Shown here: in pieces, positions 27,019 to 35,475 of the stretch | How positions within the stretch are numbered: position 1 is the stretch's first letter | Layout: each line of letters begins with the position of its first letter | Assembly (NCBI GenBank): GCA_031655335.1 | Contig: CP134226.1 | Span: forward strand, 3,406,001-3,470,000 | DNA from: Thalassospiraceae bacterium LMO-SO8 | GTDB lineage: Bacteria > Pseudomonadota > Alphaproteobacteria > Rhodospirillales > Casp-alpha2 | Direction of reading: 5' to 3' | Length of the DNA stretch: 64,000 nt | The notes under the pieces: model-generated | Seen by the model: only the letters and a program-made list of their open reading frames with translations | Database searches by the model: none | Told to the model about the DNA's origin: nothing | Translations under genes and position numbers: made by a program

Positions 27019-27636
27019 ATGCGCCGCCTCCTCCGTCCCCTGCTGATCCTCATCGTCGCCGCGGTCGCGCTTTCGGGCTGCTACCTGCCGGCGCGTTTCG
27101 ATGCCGAGATCGAGTTGGACCGGCGCGGCTATTACAAGCTCACGTTCTCCGGCTACATGGTCGATACGCGGCTGTACGGCGCGCTCAAGGACGGCAAGGT
27201 CCAGGGGGCCCAGGAAGTCGACGAGGTCAAGAAGCTGAAGGCGGATATCGAGCGCGACCCCGACGCGTCCGATTTCGGCTACATCAAGCAGGGCTATTTC
27301 AAGATGCACTGGCATCGCGAGGGCGACCTGCTGAAGGCCAAGTCGGTCACCTTCCTGCGCCGCAACGAGCATATTTTCGGCATCGCCTACAACAAGGAAA
27401 CCCGCATCGTGAACATGCTGGGCCGGTCCCTGTCGAAAAGCCAGAAGGACCAGATCGTCCAGGCCGGGATGAACACGACCGGCGAACTGCGGGTCATCAC
27501 CGACACCAAGGTGATCAGCCACAACGCCGACGAGGTGAAGGACTTCCCCGCCCGCGGCCCGCGCACCAAGGTCTATATCTACCGCATCCCCAACATCTAC
27601 CGCGCCACGCCGCAGATGCAGATCAGCCTGCGCTGA
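27019..27636 (+). CDS. Putative lipoprotein of unknown function
   Basis: A 205-residue protein with a lipoprotein signal: basic start MRRLLRPLLILIVAAVALSGCY, lipobox LSGC with the lipidated Cys at about residue 21. The mature part begins LPARFDAEIELDRRGYYKLTFSG and has alternating beta-type patterns, with no family I can name. It probably lies at the outer membrane periplasmic face. It converges on the MmcQ gene with 3 nt between stops. Confidence 0.75.
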   Translation: MRRLLRPLLILIVAAVALSGCYLPARFDAEIELDRRGYYKLTFSGYMVDTRLYGALKDGKVQGAQEVDEVKKLKADIERDPDASDFGYIKQGYFKMHWHREGDLLKAKSVTFLRRNEHIFGIAYNKETRIVNMLGRSLSKSQKDQIVQAGMNTTGELRVITDTKVISHNADEVKDFPARGPRTKVYIYRIPNIYRATPQMQISLR

Positions 27637-27639
27637 CGG

Positions 27640-28008
27640 TCAGGCGTTCTGATTCAATCCCAATTCCCGCTGCAACTTCTTGGTCAGGCCCAAGGAGACG
27701 AGGCGATGGGACTCCGCGAGGTGGTCCTTCAGGTCGGCGTCGCTCAATCCAGGTTCTTCGTACTGCTGGATCCATTTCATGCCGCGTGACGCCAGATAGG
27801 GCGCCGGGCGCAGCCCGGGCATGTCGCGCAGCACGTCATAGGCGAATTCCGAGACCTTGAAGGTGATGCCCGCGAGGTGACCGGCGTTCCAGCCGCCGAT
27901 GGCGAACACCTTGCCGCCGACCTTCCACACGTCCGCCCCGCCCCATTGCACGACATGGGTCGTGGCCGGCAGCGTTCGGCAGAAGGCGTTGAACTCGTCA
28001 TAAGTCAT
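27640..28008 (-). CDS. MmcQ/YjbR family DNA-binding-like protein
   Basis: A 122-residue protein of the YjbR/CyaY-like fold. The family pattern is clear: start MTYDEFNAFCRTLPAT, then WKVGGKVFAIGGW and a late MKWIQQYEEPGLSDADLKDHLAESHRLV region, of which SHRLV is the standard C-terminal signature. No catalytic residues are known for the family, which has a double-wing fold. Lies 27 nt downstream of the dehydrogenase and may be cotranscribed with it. Confidence 0.85.
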   Translation of the reverse strand: MTYDEFNAFCRTLPATTHVVQWGGADVWKVGGKVFAIGGWNAGHLAGITFKVSEFAYDVLRDMPGLRPAPYLASRGMKWIQQYEEPGLSDADLKDHLAESHRLVSLGLTKKLQRELGLNQNA

Positions 28009-28035
28009 GGCCGCCCCCTTCCCCGAACGCTGTGC

Positions 28036-28905
28036 CTATTTGCGGCGCAGGCGGCGGATCAGCGACGAGGTGTCCCAGCGCGCCCCGCCCATGTCCTGGA
28101 CGTCCTTGTAATAGCCGTCGACGATGCGGGTGACGGCCAGTTCGGCGCCGTTGGCCTTGGCCTCGGCGAAACAAATCCCAAGGTCCTTGCGCATCCAGTC
28201 GACGGCGAAACCGAAGTCGAACTGGTCGTCGGCCATGGTCTTGCCGCGGTTTTCCATCTGCCAGCTTTGCGCGGCCCCCTTGGAGATCACGTCGAGCACC
28301 TGCTTGACGTCGAGCCCGGCGCGCATGCCGAAGTCCAAGCCTTCGGAAAGTCCCTGGAGCAGCCCGGCGATGCAGATCTGGTTGACCATCTTGCACAACT
28401 GGCCCGAGCCCACGGGGCCCAGCAGGGTGACGGCCCGGGCATAGGCCTGGATCACCGGCTCGGCGCGGGCGAAATCCCCGTCCCCGCCGCCGCACATGAC
28501 GGTCAGCACGCCGTTCTCCGCCCCCGCCTGGCCGCCCGACACGGGACCGTCGATGAAGCCGATGCCCATTTCAGTGGCCTTGGCCGCGATCTCGCGGGCG
28601 ACGGCGGCGGATGCCGTGGTGTGATCGACCAGCACCGTGCCCGCGTCCATGCCCGCCAACATGCCGTCGTCGCCGAACGTGACGGCGCGCAGGTCGTCGT
28701 CGTTGCCGACGCAGGAAAACACGAACTCGGCGCCCTTGGCGGCCTCTGCGGGTGTCTTGCCGAACGCGCCGCCGTGATCGGCGGCCCATTTCTCGGCCTT
28801 GGCCGTGGTCCGGTTGTAGACGGTGACCTGATGGCCGTTTTTCGCCAGATGCCCGGCCATGGGATAGCCCATGACGCCCAGGCCGATGAATGCGCAGCGT
28901 GCCAT
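28036..28905 (-). CDS. NAD(P)-dependent beta-hydroxyacid dehydrogenase (3-hydroxyisobutyrate dehydrogenase family)
   Basis: Cytoplasmic oxidoreductase of 289 residues. The N-terminal Rossmann motif GLGVMGYPMAGHLAKNG is at about residues 7-23, the substrate-binding DGPVSGGQAGAENG near 118, and the catalytic Lys in GSGQLCKMVNQI near 168. These match the HIBADH/tartronate-semialdehyde reductase/glyoxylate-succinic semialdehyde reductase superfamily. The specific substrate cannot be read. Followed by a MmcQ-like gene in the same direction. Confidence 0.9.
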   Translation of the reverse strand: MARCAFIGLGVMGYPMAGHLAKNGHQVTVYNRTTAKAEKWAADHGGAFGKTPAEAAKGAEFVFSCVGNDDDLRAVTFGDDGMLAGMDAGTVLVDHTTASAAVAREIAAKATEMGIGFIDGPVSGGQAGAENGVLTVMCGGGDGDFARAEPVIQAYARAVTLLGPVGSGQLCKMVNQICIAGLLQGLSEGLDFGMRAGLDVKQVLDVISKGAAQSWQMENRGKTMADDQFDFGFAVDWMRKDLGICFAEAKANGAELAVTRIVDGYYKDVQDMGGARWDTSSLIRRLRRK

Positions 28906-28990
28906 GCCGCCTCCTTCGAAGTCGTTTCAGATGTAAATGCCGTCCCGTTTGGTAGCGCCCCCGGGGCGTCGGGGCAAGGCGGGATATGTC

Positions 28991-29812
28991 TCAGGACATT
29001 AGGTGGTCGAGGGCTGCCCAGGCCGGCATGTCAGGGGCCAGCAGCAGGGCGTCGCCGGGCCGCGCCATGCCGGGGGCATAGGCCCGCCCGTCGCCGGTCA
29101 TGGCCGCCTGGCCGCCGGCCTCGCCATGCAGCAGGACCCCCGCCGCATGGTCCCAGGGCATCAGTTTTCCGGCGTAGCGCGCGAAATCGAGAACGCCCCG
29201 CGCCAGGTCCATGTATTCCAGGCCGACGCAGCGGTAGCGCAGGAAGGCCTTGGGGATCGCGGGGGCCCCTGGCGTTCCGGCACGGGCGCGCAGGCGGTCG
29301 GCGAACTTGTTGCCGAGGGAGCCGGTCATGGCGGCGACCGGACCGGCGGCGCCCAGGCGCAGGGGCGTACCGTCGATGGCGGCGCCGGCCCCCGCCTCCG
29401 CAAAGGCCAGGTGATCGCCCACGGGATCGAAAATCCAGCCCTTGGCCGTCTCGCCGCGCCGGGTGAGCGCCAGGATCATGGCGAAGCGCGGCGTGCCGTG
29501 GGCGAAATTATGGGTGCCGTCCAGGGGGTCGATGATCCAGGCCCAGGGGGCGTCGTTGATCTCGCCGAGGGCTTCCGGGCGGTTCTCATGGGCTTCCTCG
29601 CCGACGATCAGGGCACCCGGGATCAGGCCCGCGAGGCGGCGGGTCAGCATGGCTTCCGACGCCCGGTCGGCGACGGTCACCAGATCGCCCGGGTTCTTTT
29701 CCGAAATCTCGTGGCTGGCCAGGGTGCGGAAGCGCGGCAGAATCTCGGTTTCCGCCGCCTCGCGCAGGATGGCGGCGACACGGTCGGGATCGATGTCGAG
29801 GGCATTGGACAC
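28991..29812 (-). CDS. Inositol monophosphatase family protein
   Basis: Mg2+-dependent phosphatase of 273 residues. Metal-binding motifs are visible: GEEAHENR (Glu pair), DPLDGTHNFAHGT (the DPxDGT signature) and WDHAAGVLLHGEAGG. Members include SuhB, histidinol-phosphatase HisN and CysQ; the short divergent N-terminus and the lack of SuhB-specific features leave the substrate open. Stands alone with 85 bp to the dehydrogenase downstream. Confidence 0.9.
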   Translation of the reverse strand: MSNALDIDPDRVAAILREAAETEILPRFRTLASHEISEKNPGDLVTVADRASEAMLTRRLAGLIPGALIVGEEAHENRPEALGEINDAPWAWIIDPLDGTHNFAHGTPRFAMILALTRRGETAKGWIFDPVGDHLAFAEAGAGAAIDGTPLRLGAAGPVAAMTGSLGNKFADRLRARAGTPGAPAIPKAFLRYRCVGLEYMDLARGVLDFARYAGKLMPWDHAAGVLLHGEAGGQAAMTGDGRAYAPGMARPGDALLLAPDMPAWAALDHLMS

Positions 29813-29847
29813 GGGGTGCTGATCCGGACGCCGCCTTTAAGGGCAGG

Positions 29848-30117
29848 TCAGTTGGAGTGGATGTCGCGGTCGCGGTGGAAGGCTTCGGCGAGGTCTTCCA
29901 GCATTTGCGCCACGTCGTCGCTGTAATCGGCGCGCTGCATCAGGGCCCGGGTGACGAAGGTGGCGAAGGACACGGCCTCGCCCTTGCCGCGCAGGCGGAA
30001 ATCGTCGGCCAAGCGTTGCAGATGGTCGTGCACATGGCTTTTCGCCATGACATTCAACTGGCGCTTGACCAACTTGTTCTTGGAACGCCATTTGTTCTGG
30101 CTGCGGTTTGTCGCCAT
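29848..30117 (-). CDS. Conserved-looking small hypothetical protein
   Basis: An 89-residue basic protein. The first half is Lys/Arg/Asn-rich (RSQNKWRSKNKLVKRQ), the second is mostly helical and acidic (DDVAQMLEDLAEAFHRDRD). Codon use matches the neighbours and the frame starts at an ATG with GGACGGG about 6 nt ahead. No membrane segment or known domain. Antisense frames over the same DNA are less protein-like. It lies between hflX and the inositol-phosphatase-like gene in the same direction. Confidence 0.6.
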   Translation of the reverse strand: MATNRSQNKWRSKNKLVKRQLNVMAKSHVHDHLQRLADDFRLRGKGEAVSFATFVTRALMQRADYSDDVAQMLEDLAEAFHRDRDIHSN

Positions 30118-30231
30118 GGGTGCCCGTCCGTCCGTACCGGATGTCTGCTGTCGCCGAAATGCGATGTCCCCGGTTTAATGGGAAATGGTTACCAACCGAT
30201 GTAGGGATTCCGCCCCTGGACCCCTTGCGGT

Positions 30232-31584
30232 CTAGTGTAGACGGCTCTGGCGGGCGCTGTCGATACGGGTGAGAAGCTGCGACTGGCTGCGCGGGTCCAT
30301 GCGGACGCGCAGATGGATGCCGGTTTCGCTGTCGGCCCGGTCCAGGACCTCGCCGTGTTCATAAATCCAGGCCAGGGTCGCGCCTTCGTCGAAGCCCAGG
30401 TCCAATTCCAATTCTCCGAGCTTGTCACCGAGCACGTCCTGGATGCGCTGGATCAGGGTGTCCAACCCCTGCCCGGTCACGGCGGAAATGGCGACCGGCG
30501 GGTTGTTGTCCTGGCGGGCGATGCGTTCCTCCAGGGCGCTGAGGGCTTCCGGCGTCAGCAGGTCGATCTTGTTGAGGGCCTCGGTGATCGGTGTCGCCGA
30601 GTCGTCGCCCAATCCCAGGCCGGACAGCACCTCCAGCACGTCGCGTCGCTGAATCTCCGTATCCGGGTCGGCGATGTCGCGCACGTGCAGGATCATGTCG
30701 GCCTCCACGACCTCTTCCAGGGTCGCGTGGAAGGCGTTGACCAATTGGTGCGGCAGGTCGGAAATGAACCCCACGGTGTCGGACAGGATGACCGGCCCAC
30801 CTTCCGGCAGGTCGAGTTTGCGCATGGTCGGGTCGAGGGTCGCGAACAACTGGTCGCGGGCGACCACGTCGGCGCCGGTCAGGCGGTTGAACAGGGTCGA
30901 CTTGCCGGCGTTGGTGTAGCCGACCAATGCGACCACCGGATAGGGAACGCGTTGGCGCGCGCGGCGTTGCAGGGAGCGCGTGCGCTTAACCTCGGCCAAT
31001 TCGCGCTTCAGCCGCGCGATGCGCTGGCGGATCATGCGCCGGTCGAGTTCGATCTGCCGCTCGCCGGGGCCGCCCATGAACCCCGCCCCGCCGCGCTGGC
31101 GTTCCAGGTGGGTCCAACTGCGGACCAGACGGCCCAACTGATAGCTGAGGGCGGCCAGATCGACCTGCAAGCGGCCTTCCTTGGTCCGCGCCCGGGCGCC
31201 GAAAATTTCCAGGATCAGGCCCGTGCGGTCGATGACCTTCGCTTCCCAGGCGGTTTCCAGGTTGCGCTGCTGAACCGGCGTCAGGTTGGCGTTGACGACG
31301 ACCAGTTCGCAATCCGGCAAGGCATGCAGGGTCTCGCCGATGCGCTCCACCGTGCCCTTGCCCAGAAGGGTCGAGGGCCGGGGCCGGGGCAGTTCGAACG
31401 TTTCGGCATGGACGACGTCCAGGTCGATGGCGCCGGCGAGCGCCACGGCCTCGTCCAGGCTGGCGCGCGCGCTACGGGTGTCGGCCCCGCCGGCCGCGGA
31501 CATGTTCGGATGGATGACGGCGCAGGAGCCCGCGCCCGCCGCCTTGGCGGCGGACGTGACATCACCTGGCGTTTGTTCGGTCAA
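30232..31584 (-). CDS. hflX: GTPase HflX
   Basis: Ribosome-associated GTPase of 450 residues that can split stalled or hibernating 70S ribosomes. The N-terminal HflX domain has [10 protein letters not shown]-like [15 protein letters not shown] and the glycine-rich linker [19 protein letters not shown]; the G domain has G1 [16 protein letters not shown] near 235, [14 protein letters not shown] and NKIDLL. The start is TTG, overlapping the hfq stop as TTGA, so translation is coupled to hfq. The hfq-hflX pair is conserved in proteobacteria. Confidence 0.94.
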   Translation of the reverse strand: MTEQTPGDVTSAAKAAGAGSCAVIHPNMSAAGGADTRSARASLDEAVALAGAIDLDVVHAETFELPRPRPSTLLGKGTVERIGETLHALPDCELVVVNANLTPVQQRNLETAWEAKVIDRTGLILEIFGARARTKEGRLQVDLAALSYQLGRLVRSWTHLERQRGGAGFMGGPGERQIELDRRMIRQRIARLKRELAEVKRTRSLQRRARQRVPYPVVALVGYTNAGKSTLFNRLTGADVVARDQLFATLDPTMRKLDLPEGGPVILSDTVGFISDLPHQLVNAFHATLEEVVEADMILHVRDIADPDTEIQRRDVLEVLSGLGLGDDSATPITEALNKIDLLTPEALSALEERIARQDNNPPVAISAVTGQGLDTLIQRIQDVLGDKLGELELDLGFDEGATLAWIYEHGEVLDRADSETGIHLRVRMDPRSQSQLLTRIDSARQSRLH

Positions 31585-31835
31585 CCCTCGACGGACTCGG
31601 CCGCATCCGGTTCGAACAATTGAACGGGAACGGACGGCATGACCGTCGAGATGGCGTGTTTATACACCAACTGCGTATGCCCGTCCCGGCGCAGGAGAAC
31701 GGAAAAATTGTCAAACCAGGTGACGATTCCCTGTAGCTTGACTCCGTTGACCAGAAACACCGTGACCGCAGTTTTGTTCTTCCTGATGTGGTTAAGAAAA
31801 ACGTCCTGCACGTTTTGTGATTTTTCTGACGACAT
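31581..31835 (-). CDS. hfq: RNA chaperone Hfq
   Basis: Sm-like hexameric RNA chaperone of 84 residues that pairs small RNAs with mRNAs. Sm1 motif: [20 protein letters not shown] then [18 protein letters not shown]; Sm2: [12 protein letters not shown], including the conserved YKHAIST. The acidic C-tail is short ([10 protein letters not shown]), typical of alphaproteobacteria. The ATG at 31835 follows a G-rich GGGGTGGGG site. A 140-bp gap upstream probably holds its own promoter. Relevant to the candidate small RNA at 46 kb. Confidence 0.96.
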   Translation of the reverse strand: MSSEKSQNVQDVFLNHIRKNKTAVTVFLVNGVKLQGIVTWFDNFSVLLRRDGHTQLVYKHAISTVMPSVPVQLFEPDAAESVEG

Positions 31836-31975
31836 CTCTCCCCACCCCAAAGTCTTTTTGCGACCACACCTCGCTTCTGCGCGCTGGCCGTAACGCCGCG
31901 TCCGACTTTGTTCCGGGCTCCCTGTTGTTGTTTTCTCTTTTGTTTCTACACGGCTAACCAGCCTTGTACAAAAGC

Positions 31976-32650
31976 TTACAGTGTCTGAGTGAACTTGCAA
32001 AGACTATCGCAATCGGGGAAATGCAGGGCCGGAGGAAAATCAGTGAATTCGTCTAGTCCGGGTGCTTGGGGGCGGATCAGCACCGGATAACAGCCGGCCC
32101 CGTGGGCGCATTCCATGTCGACATCGGCGTCGCCGACGAACCACACGCCCTCCCCGGCCGCCACGCCGCCGGGTTGCAGCGCCATGTCGATGGGATCGCG
32201 GGCCGGCTTGTCGCGCGGCGCGTCCATGGCCCCGACCAGGGCGCCGAAATGGCCGACCCAGCCCAGGGCCTGTGCCTCCTTGCGCAGGAACGATCCTTTC
32301 TTGTTCGACACCACGCAAAGGTACACGCCGGCATCCACCAAATTCTGGAGGAGCCCCGCCGCCCCCGCCGCCGGTTGCAGCTTTTCCGCATGGATCGCGC
32401 CATAGCGTTCGTAGAACACGTCGCCGGCTTTTTCCCAGTCGTCGCCGAACAGGCCGGGAAAGCTGTCGCGGAGCGACTTGCGGACCTTGGCGTGGGTCTC
32501 GGCGAGCGTCCATTCGCGCAGGCCCCAGGCCCGGAAGGTATGGTTCAGGGCGTCATGGATGATCGGCCAGGTATCGACCAGGGTGTTGTCCCAGTCGAAG
32601 ACGACGGCCTTGGGCCGGGGCAACGGCGGCAAGAGGTGCGAATCGGTCAC
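31976..32650 (-). CDS. HAD family hydrolase (phosphoglycolate phosphatase-like)
   Basis: A 224-residue haloacid-dehalogenase-type phosphatase. Motif I is [12 protein letters not shown] with nucleophile Asp, motif II is [15 protein letters not shown], the motif III Lys lies in RDKPARDPI, and motif IV is [17 protein letters not shown]. The cap is an alpha-helical C1 type, as in Gph. It starts 3 nt after the trkA stop, so it sits inside the conserved trkA-hfq stretch where most relatives have either nothing or an aminotransferase. Substrate unknown. Confidence 0.87.
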   Translation of the reverse strand: MTDSHLLPPLPRPKAVVFDWDNTLVDTWPIIHDALNHTFRAWGLREWTLAETHAKVRKSLRDSFPGLFGDDWEKAGDVFYERYGAIHAEKLQPAAGAAGLLQNLVDAGVYLCVVSNKKGSFLRKEAQALGWVGHFGALVGAMDAPRDKPARDPIDMALQPGGVAAGEGVWFVGDADVDMECAHGAGCYPVLIRPQAPGLDEFTDFPPALHFPDCDSLCKFTQTL

Positions 32651-32653
32651 TGC

Positions 32654-34030
32654 TTAGAAATATTCCAGTTGCACGGCGAACATGTTTTCGACCTTGCGGA
32701 TGGATTCCGGCGCCGAGAACAGGATCACCCGGTCGCCGGCCTCGACCGTGGTCGTGCCGCGCGGGAACAGCATCTTGCCGTCGCGCACGATGGCGCCGAC
32801 GACGACCCCCGCCGGCAGTTGGATTTCCTTCAGCGTCTTGCCGGCAAGGTCCGAGGTTTCCAGAGCCTCGGCCTCGATCAGTTCGCCCAGGCCCTCGCGC
32901 ACCGCATGGACCGAATGGATGCGCCCGCGGCGCACGTGCTGCAAGATCGTCGAGACGGTGATGTTGCGCGGGCTGACCACCACGTCGATGCCGAGGGAGC
33001 CGATGAGCTGCTCGTAGATCGAGGTGTTGACCAAGGTCACCGTGCGTTCGCAGCCGAACTTCTTGGCCAGCAGCGAGGCCAGGATGTTGCTTTCGTCATC
33101 GTTGGTGACGGCGACCACCGTGTCGGTGCCGCGGATGTTGGCTTCTTCCAGGATTTCGATGTCGCGCGCGTCGCCGTTCAGCACCACCGTGCTGTCGAGC
33201 TGGCCGGAGATGTATTCGGCGCGCTCCTTGTTGTGTTCGATGATCTTGGCCTTGACCCAGGGGTATTCGCGCTCGATCTCCTGCGCCAGGACCAGGCCGA
33301 TGTTGCCGCCGCCGATGATCAGCAGGCGCCGGGCCTCGCCCGCGTCATAGCCGAAGGCGGTCATGGCGCGGCTGATCTGCGCCGTGTCGACCACGAAATA
33401 GACCTCGTCGCCGGGCGCCATCTGGTCGTTGGCCTTGGGCACGATCGCGTTGCCGTCGCGGACCAGGCCGACGACCACGATGTTGAGATCCGGGAACAAC
33501 TGGGTCAGCTGTTTCAGCGGCGTGTTCAGCAGCGGGCATTCCTCGGTGCAGCGTACGCCCAGCAGCGTCACCGCCCCATTGGCCAGGGGAATCATGTCCA
33601 TGGCGCCGGGGATGCGCAGGCGCCGGGCGACGGCCTTGGCGACCTCCATCTCCGGCGAGATGATGACGTCGATGGGAAGGTTGTCGCGCGAGAACAGATT
33701 GGCCCACATGGGGTCGAGATAACTTTTCTGGCGGATGCGCGCGATCTTGGTCGGCACGTCGAACAGGGAATGGGCGACCTGACAGGCGACCATGTTGATC
33801 TCGTCCGTCAGGGTGACGGCGATCAGCATGTCGGCGTCGGCGATGCCGGCGCGCTCCAACACGTCCGGATGCGACGCATGGCCGACCACCGCCTGGGCGT
33901 CCAGGGTGTCGGACACCCGGCGCACCAGATCCGGCGCCTGATCGACGATGGTCACGTCATGGTTTTCCAACGCCAACTGGCGGGCGATGTTGACGCCGAC
34001 CTGGCCGGCGCCGCAAACGATGATCTTCAT
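32654..34030 (-). CDS. trkA: Trk system potassium transporter peripheral component TrkA
   Basis: Cytoplasmic gating subunit of K+ uptake, 458 residues. It has two RCK_N Rossmann domains, the first with IIVCGAGQVGVNIARQLALE at residues 3-22 and the second with LLIIGGGNIGLVLAQEIE near 235, each followed by an RCK_C domain. NAD(H)/ATP bind to these and control the membrane subunit TrkH/TrkG, which is not in the window. Directly downstream of ntrX, as usual in this class. Confidence 0.95.
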   Translation of the reverse strand: MKIIVCGAGQVGVNIARQLALENHDVTIVDQAPDLVRRVSDTLDAQAVVGHASHPDVLERAGIADADMLIAVTLTDEINMVACQVAHSLFDVPTKIARIRQKSYLDPMWANLFSRDNLPIDVIISPEMEVAKAVARRLRIPGAMDMIPLANGAVTLLGVRCTEECPLLNTPLKQLTQLFPDLNIVVVGLVRDGNAIVPKANDQMAPGDEVYFVVDTAQISRAMTAFGYDAGEARRLLIIGGGNIGLVLAQEIEREYPWVKAKIIEHNKERAEYISGQLDSTVVLNGDARDIEILEEANIRGTDTVVAVTNDDESNILASLLAKKFGCERTVTLVNTSIYEQLIGSLGIDVVVSPRNITVSTILQHVRRGRIHSVHAVREGLGELIEAEALETSDLAGKTLKEIQLPAGVVVGAIVRDGKMLFPRGTTTVEAGDRVILFSAPESIRKVENMFAVQLEYF

Positions 34031-34085
34031 GCCGGGCGCCCTTCTTTGGATGCGGCTTTGGATACGGCGGTTGTGCGGGAAACGG

Positions 34086-35468
34086 TCATGACGCCCCGCG
34101 ATCCTCGTCCGTCAGGCCGAGGGACTTGAGCTTGCGATGCAGGGCCGACCGTTCCATGCCCACGAACTGCGCGGTGCGCGAGATGTTGCCGTTGAACCGC
34201 GACATCTGGGCATTCAGGTATTCGCGCTCGAAATCCTCGCGCGCGTCCCGCAGCGACTTGGCCAGATAGCCCTCGTCGCCGCCGATGGGGCTGCGTTTCA
34301 TTCCGTCGAGAAATTCCGTCGGCAGCATGCTGGCACCCAGAACCGTGTCGTTGTCGCCGGGGGCCAGGATCAGCACCCGTTCGATCACGTTACGAAGTTC
34401 GCGGACGTTACCCGGCCATGCGTAACTCTGCAATGCCGCCAAGGCGTCCTCGCCCAGGCGGCGGGGCTGCTGGCCGGTGGCGTCGGCGGCCTGACGCATG
34501 AAATGGTCGGTCAGGGCGCGGATGTCCTCGCGCCGGTCGGCCAGGGCCGGCACCGTCAGGGGCACCACGTTGAGACGGTAGAACAGGTCCTCGCGGAACC
34601 GTCCGGCGGCGACCTCGGCCTGCAGGTCGCGGGTCGTCGACGAGATCACCCGCACGTTGACCTGCACCCGGGTGGAGCCGCCGACCCGTTCGAAATTCTG
34701 TTCCTGTAGGACGCGCACGATCTTGCCCTGGGTTTCCAACGGCATGTCCGAGACCTCGTCGAGCACGAGGGTGCCGCCGTGGGCGCGCTCGAACGTGCCG
34801 ATACGCCGCGAACCGTCGCCGCCCTCGGTGCCGAACAGTTCCATTTCAACCCGGTCCGGCGCCATGGTCGCGCAGTTGACGATGACGAAGGGGCCGTCGG
34901 CGCGGTTGGACCGCGCGTGGATGTTGCGCGCCACGATTTCCTTGCCGCTGCCGCTCGGCCCGAAGATCAAAATCCGGCTGTTGGACGGCGCCGCGCGCTC
35001 GATGACCTGCTGAATTTCGCGTATCGCCGCCGACGCGCCGATCAGGTCGAGGGACGAGCCGGCGCGCAGTTTCAATTCCTCGTTTTCCGAGCGCAGGCGC
35101 GCCGCCTCCACCGCGCGCCGCACGTTGAGCAACAGGCGGTCGGCCTTGAACGGCTTTTCGATGAAGTCGTAGGCGCCGTCCTTGATGGCCGTGACGGCGG
35201 TTTCCACGGTGCCGTGGCCGCTCATCATCAGAACCGGGATTTCCGGGTGGTTCTGCTTGATCCGCTTGAGAATTTGCAGACCGTCCAGTTCGCTGCCCTG
35301 TAACCAGATGTCGAGCAGCACCAGGCTCGGCTGCCGCGCCGACAGCGCCTCAAGCGCCCCTTGGCTGTCGGCCGCCTCGCGGGTGTCGTAGCCCTCGTCC
35401 TGGAGAATCCCCGCCGTGAGGGTTCGAATGTCGGCTTCGTCGTCGACGATGAGAATGTCTTGTGCCAT
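34086..35468 (-). CDS. ntrX: Nitrogen assimilation response regulator NtrX
   Basis: Response regulator of 460 residues. Receiver domain with ILIVDDEADIR and phosphoacceptor Asp in LVLLDIWLQG; AAA+ domain with Walker A-like FGPSGSGKEIVARNIHA and Walker B LVLDEVSD; C-terminal Fis-type helix with ISRTAQFVGMERSALHRKLK. The sigma-54-contact motif GAFTGA is absent: ELFGTEGGDGSRRIGTFE stands in its place. This matches alphaproteobacterial NtrX proteins that work without sigma-54. Partner of NtrY encoded 7 nt upstream. Confidence 0.95.
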   Translation of the reverse strand: MAQDILIVDDEADIRTLTAGILQDEGYDTREAADSQGALEALSARQPSLVLLDIWLQGSELDGLQILKRIKQNHPEIPVLMMSGHGTVETAVTAIKDGAYDFIEKPFKADRLLLNVRRAVEAARLRSENEELKLRAGSSLDLIGASAAIREIQQVIERAAPSNSRILIFGPSGSGKEIVARNIHARSNRADGPFVIVNCATMAPDRVEMELFGTEGGDGSRRIGTFERAHGGTLVLDEVSDMPLETQGKIVRVLQEQNFERVGGSTRVQVNVRVISSTTRDLQAEVAAGRFREDLFYRLNVVPLTVPALADRREDIRALTDHFMRQAADATGQQPRRLGEDALAALQSYAWPGNVRELRNVIERVLILAPGDNDTVLGASMLPTEFLDGMKRSPIGGDEGYLAKSLRDAREDFEREYLNAQMSRFNGNISRTAQFVGMERSALHRKLKSLGLTDEDRGAS

Positions 35469-35475
35469 GACAGCC

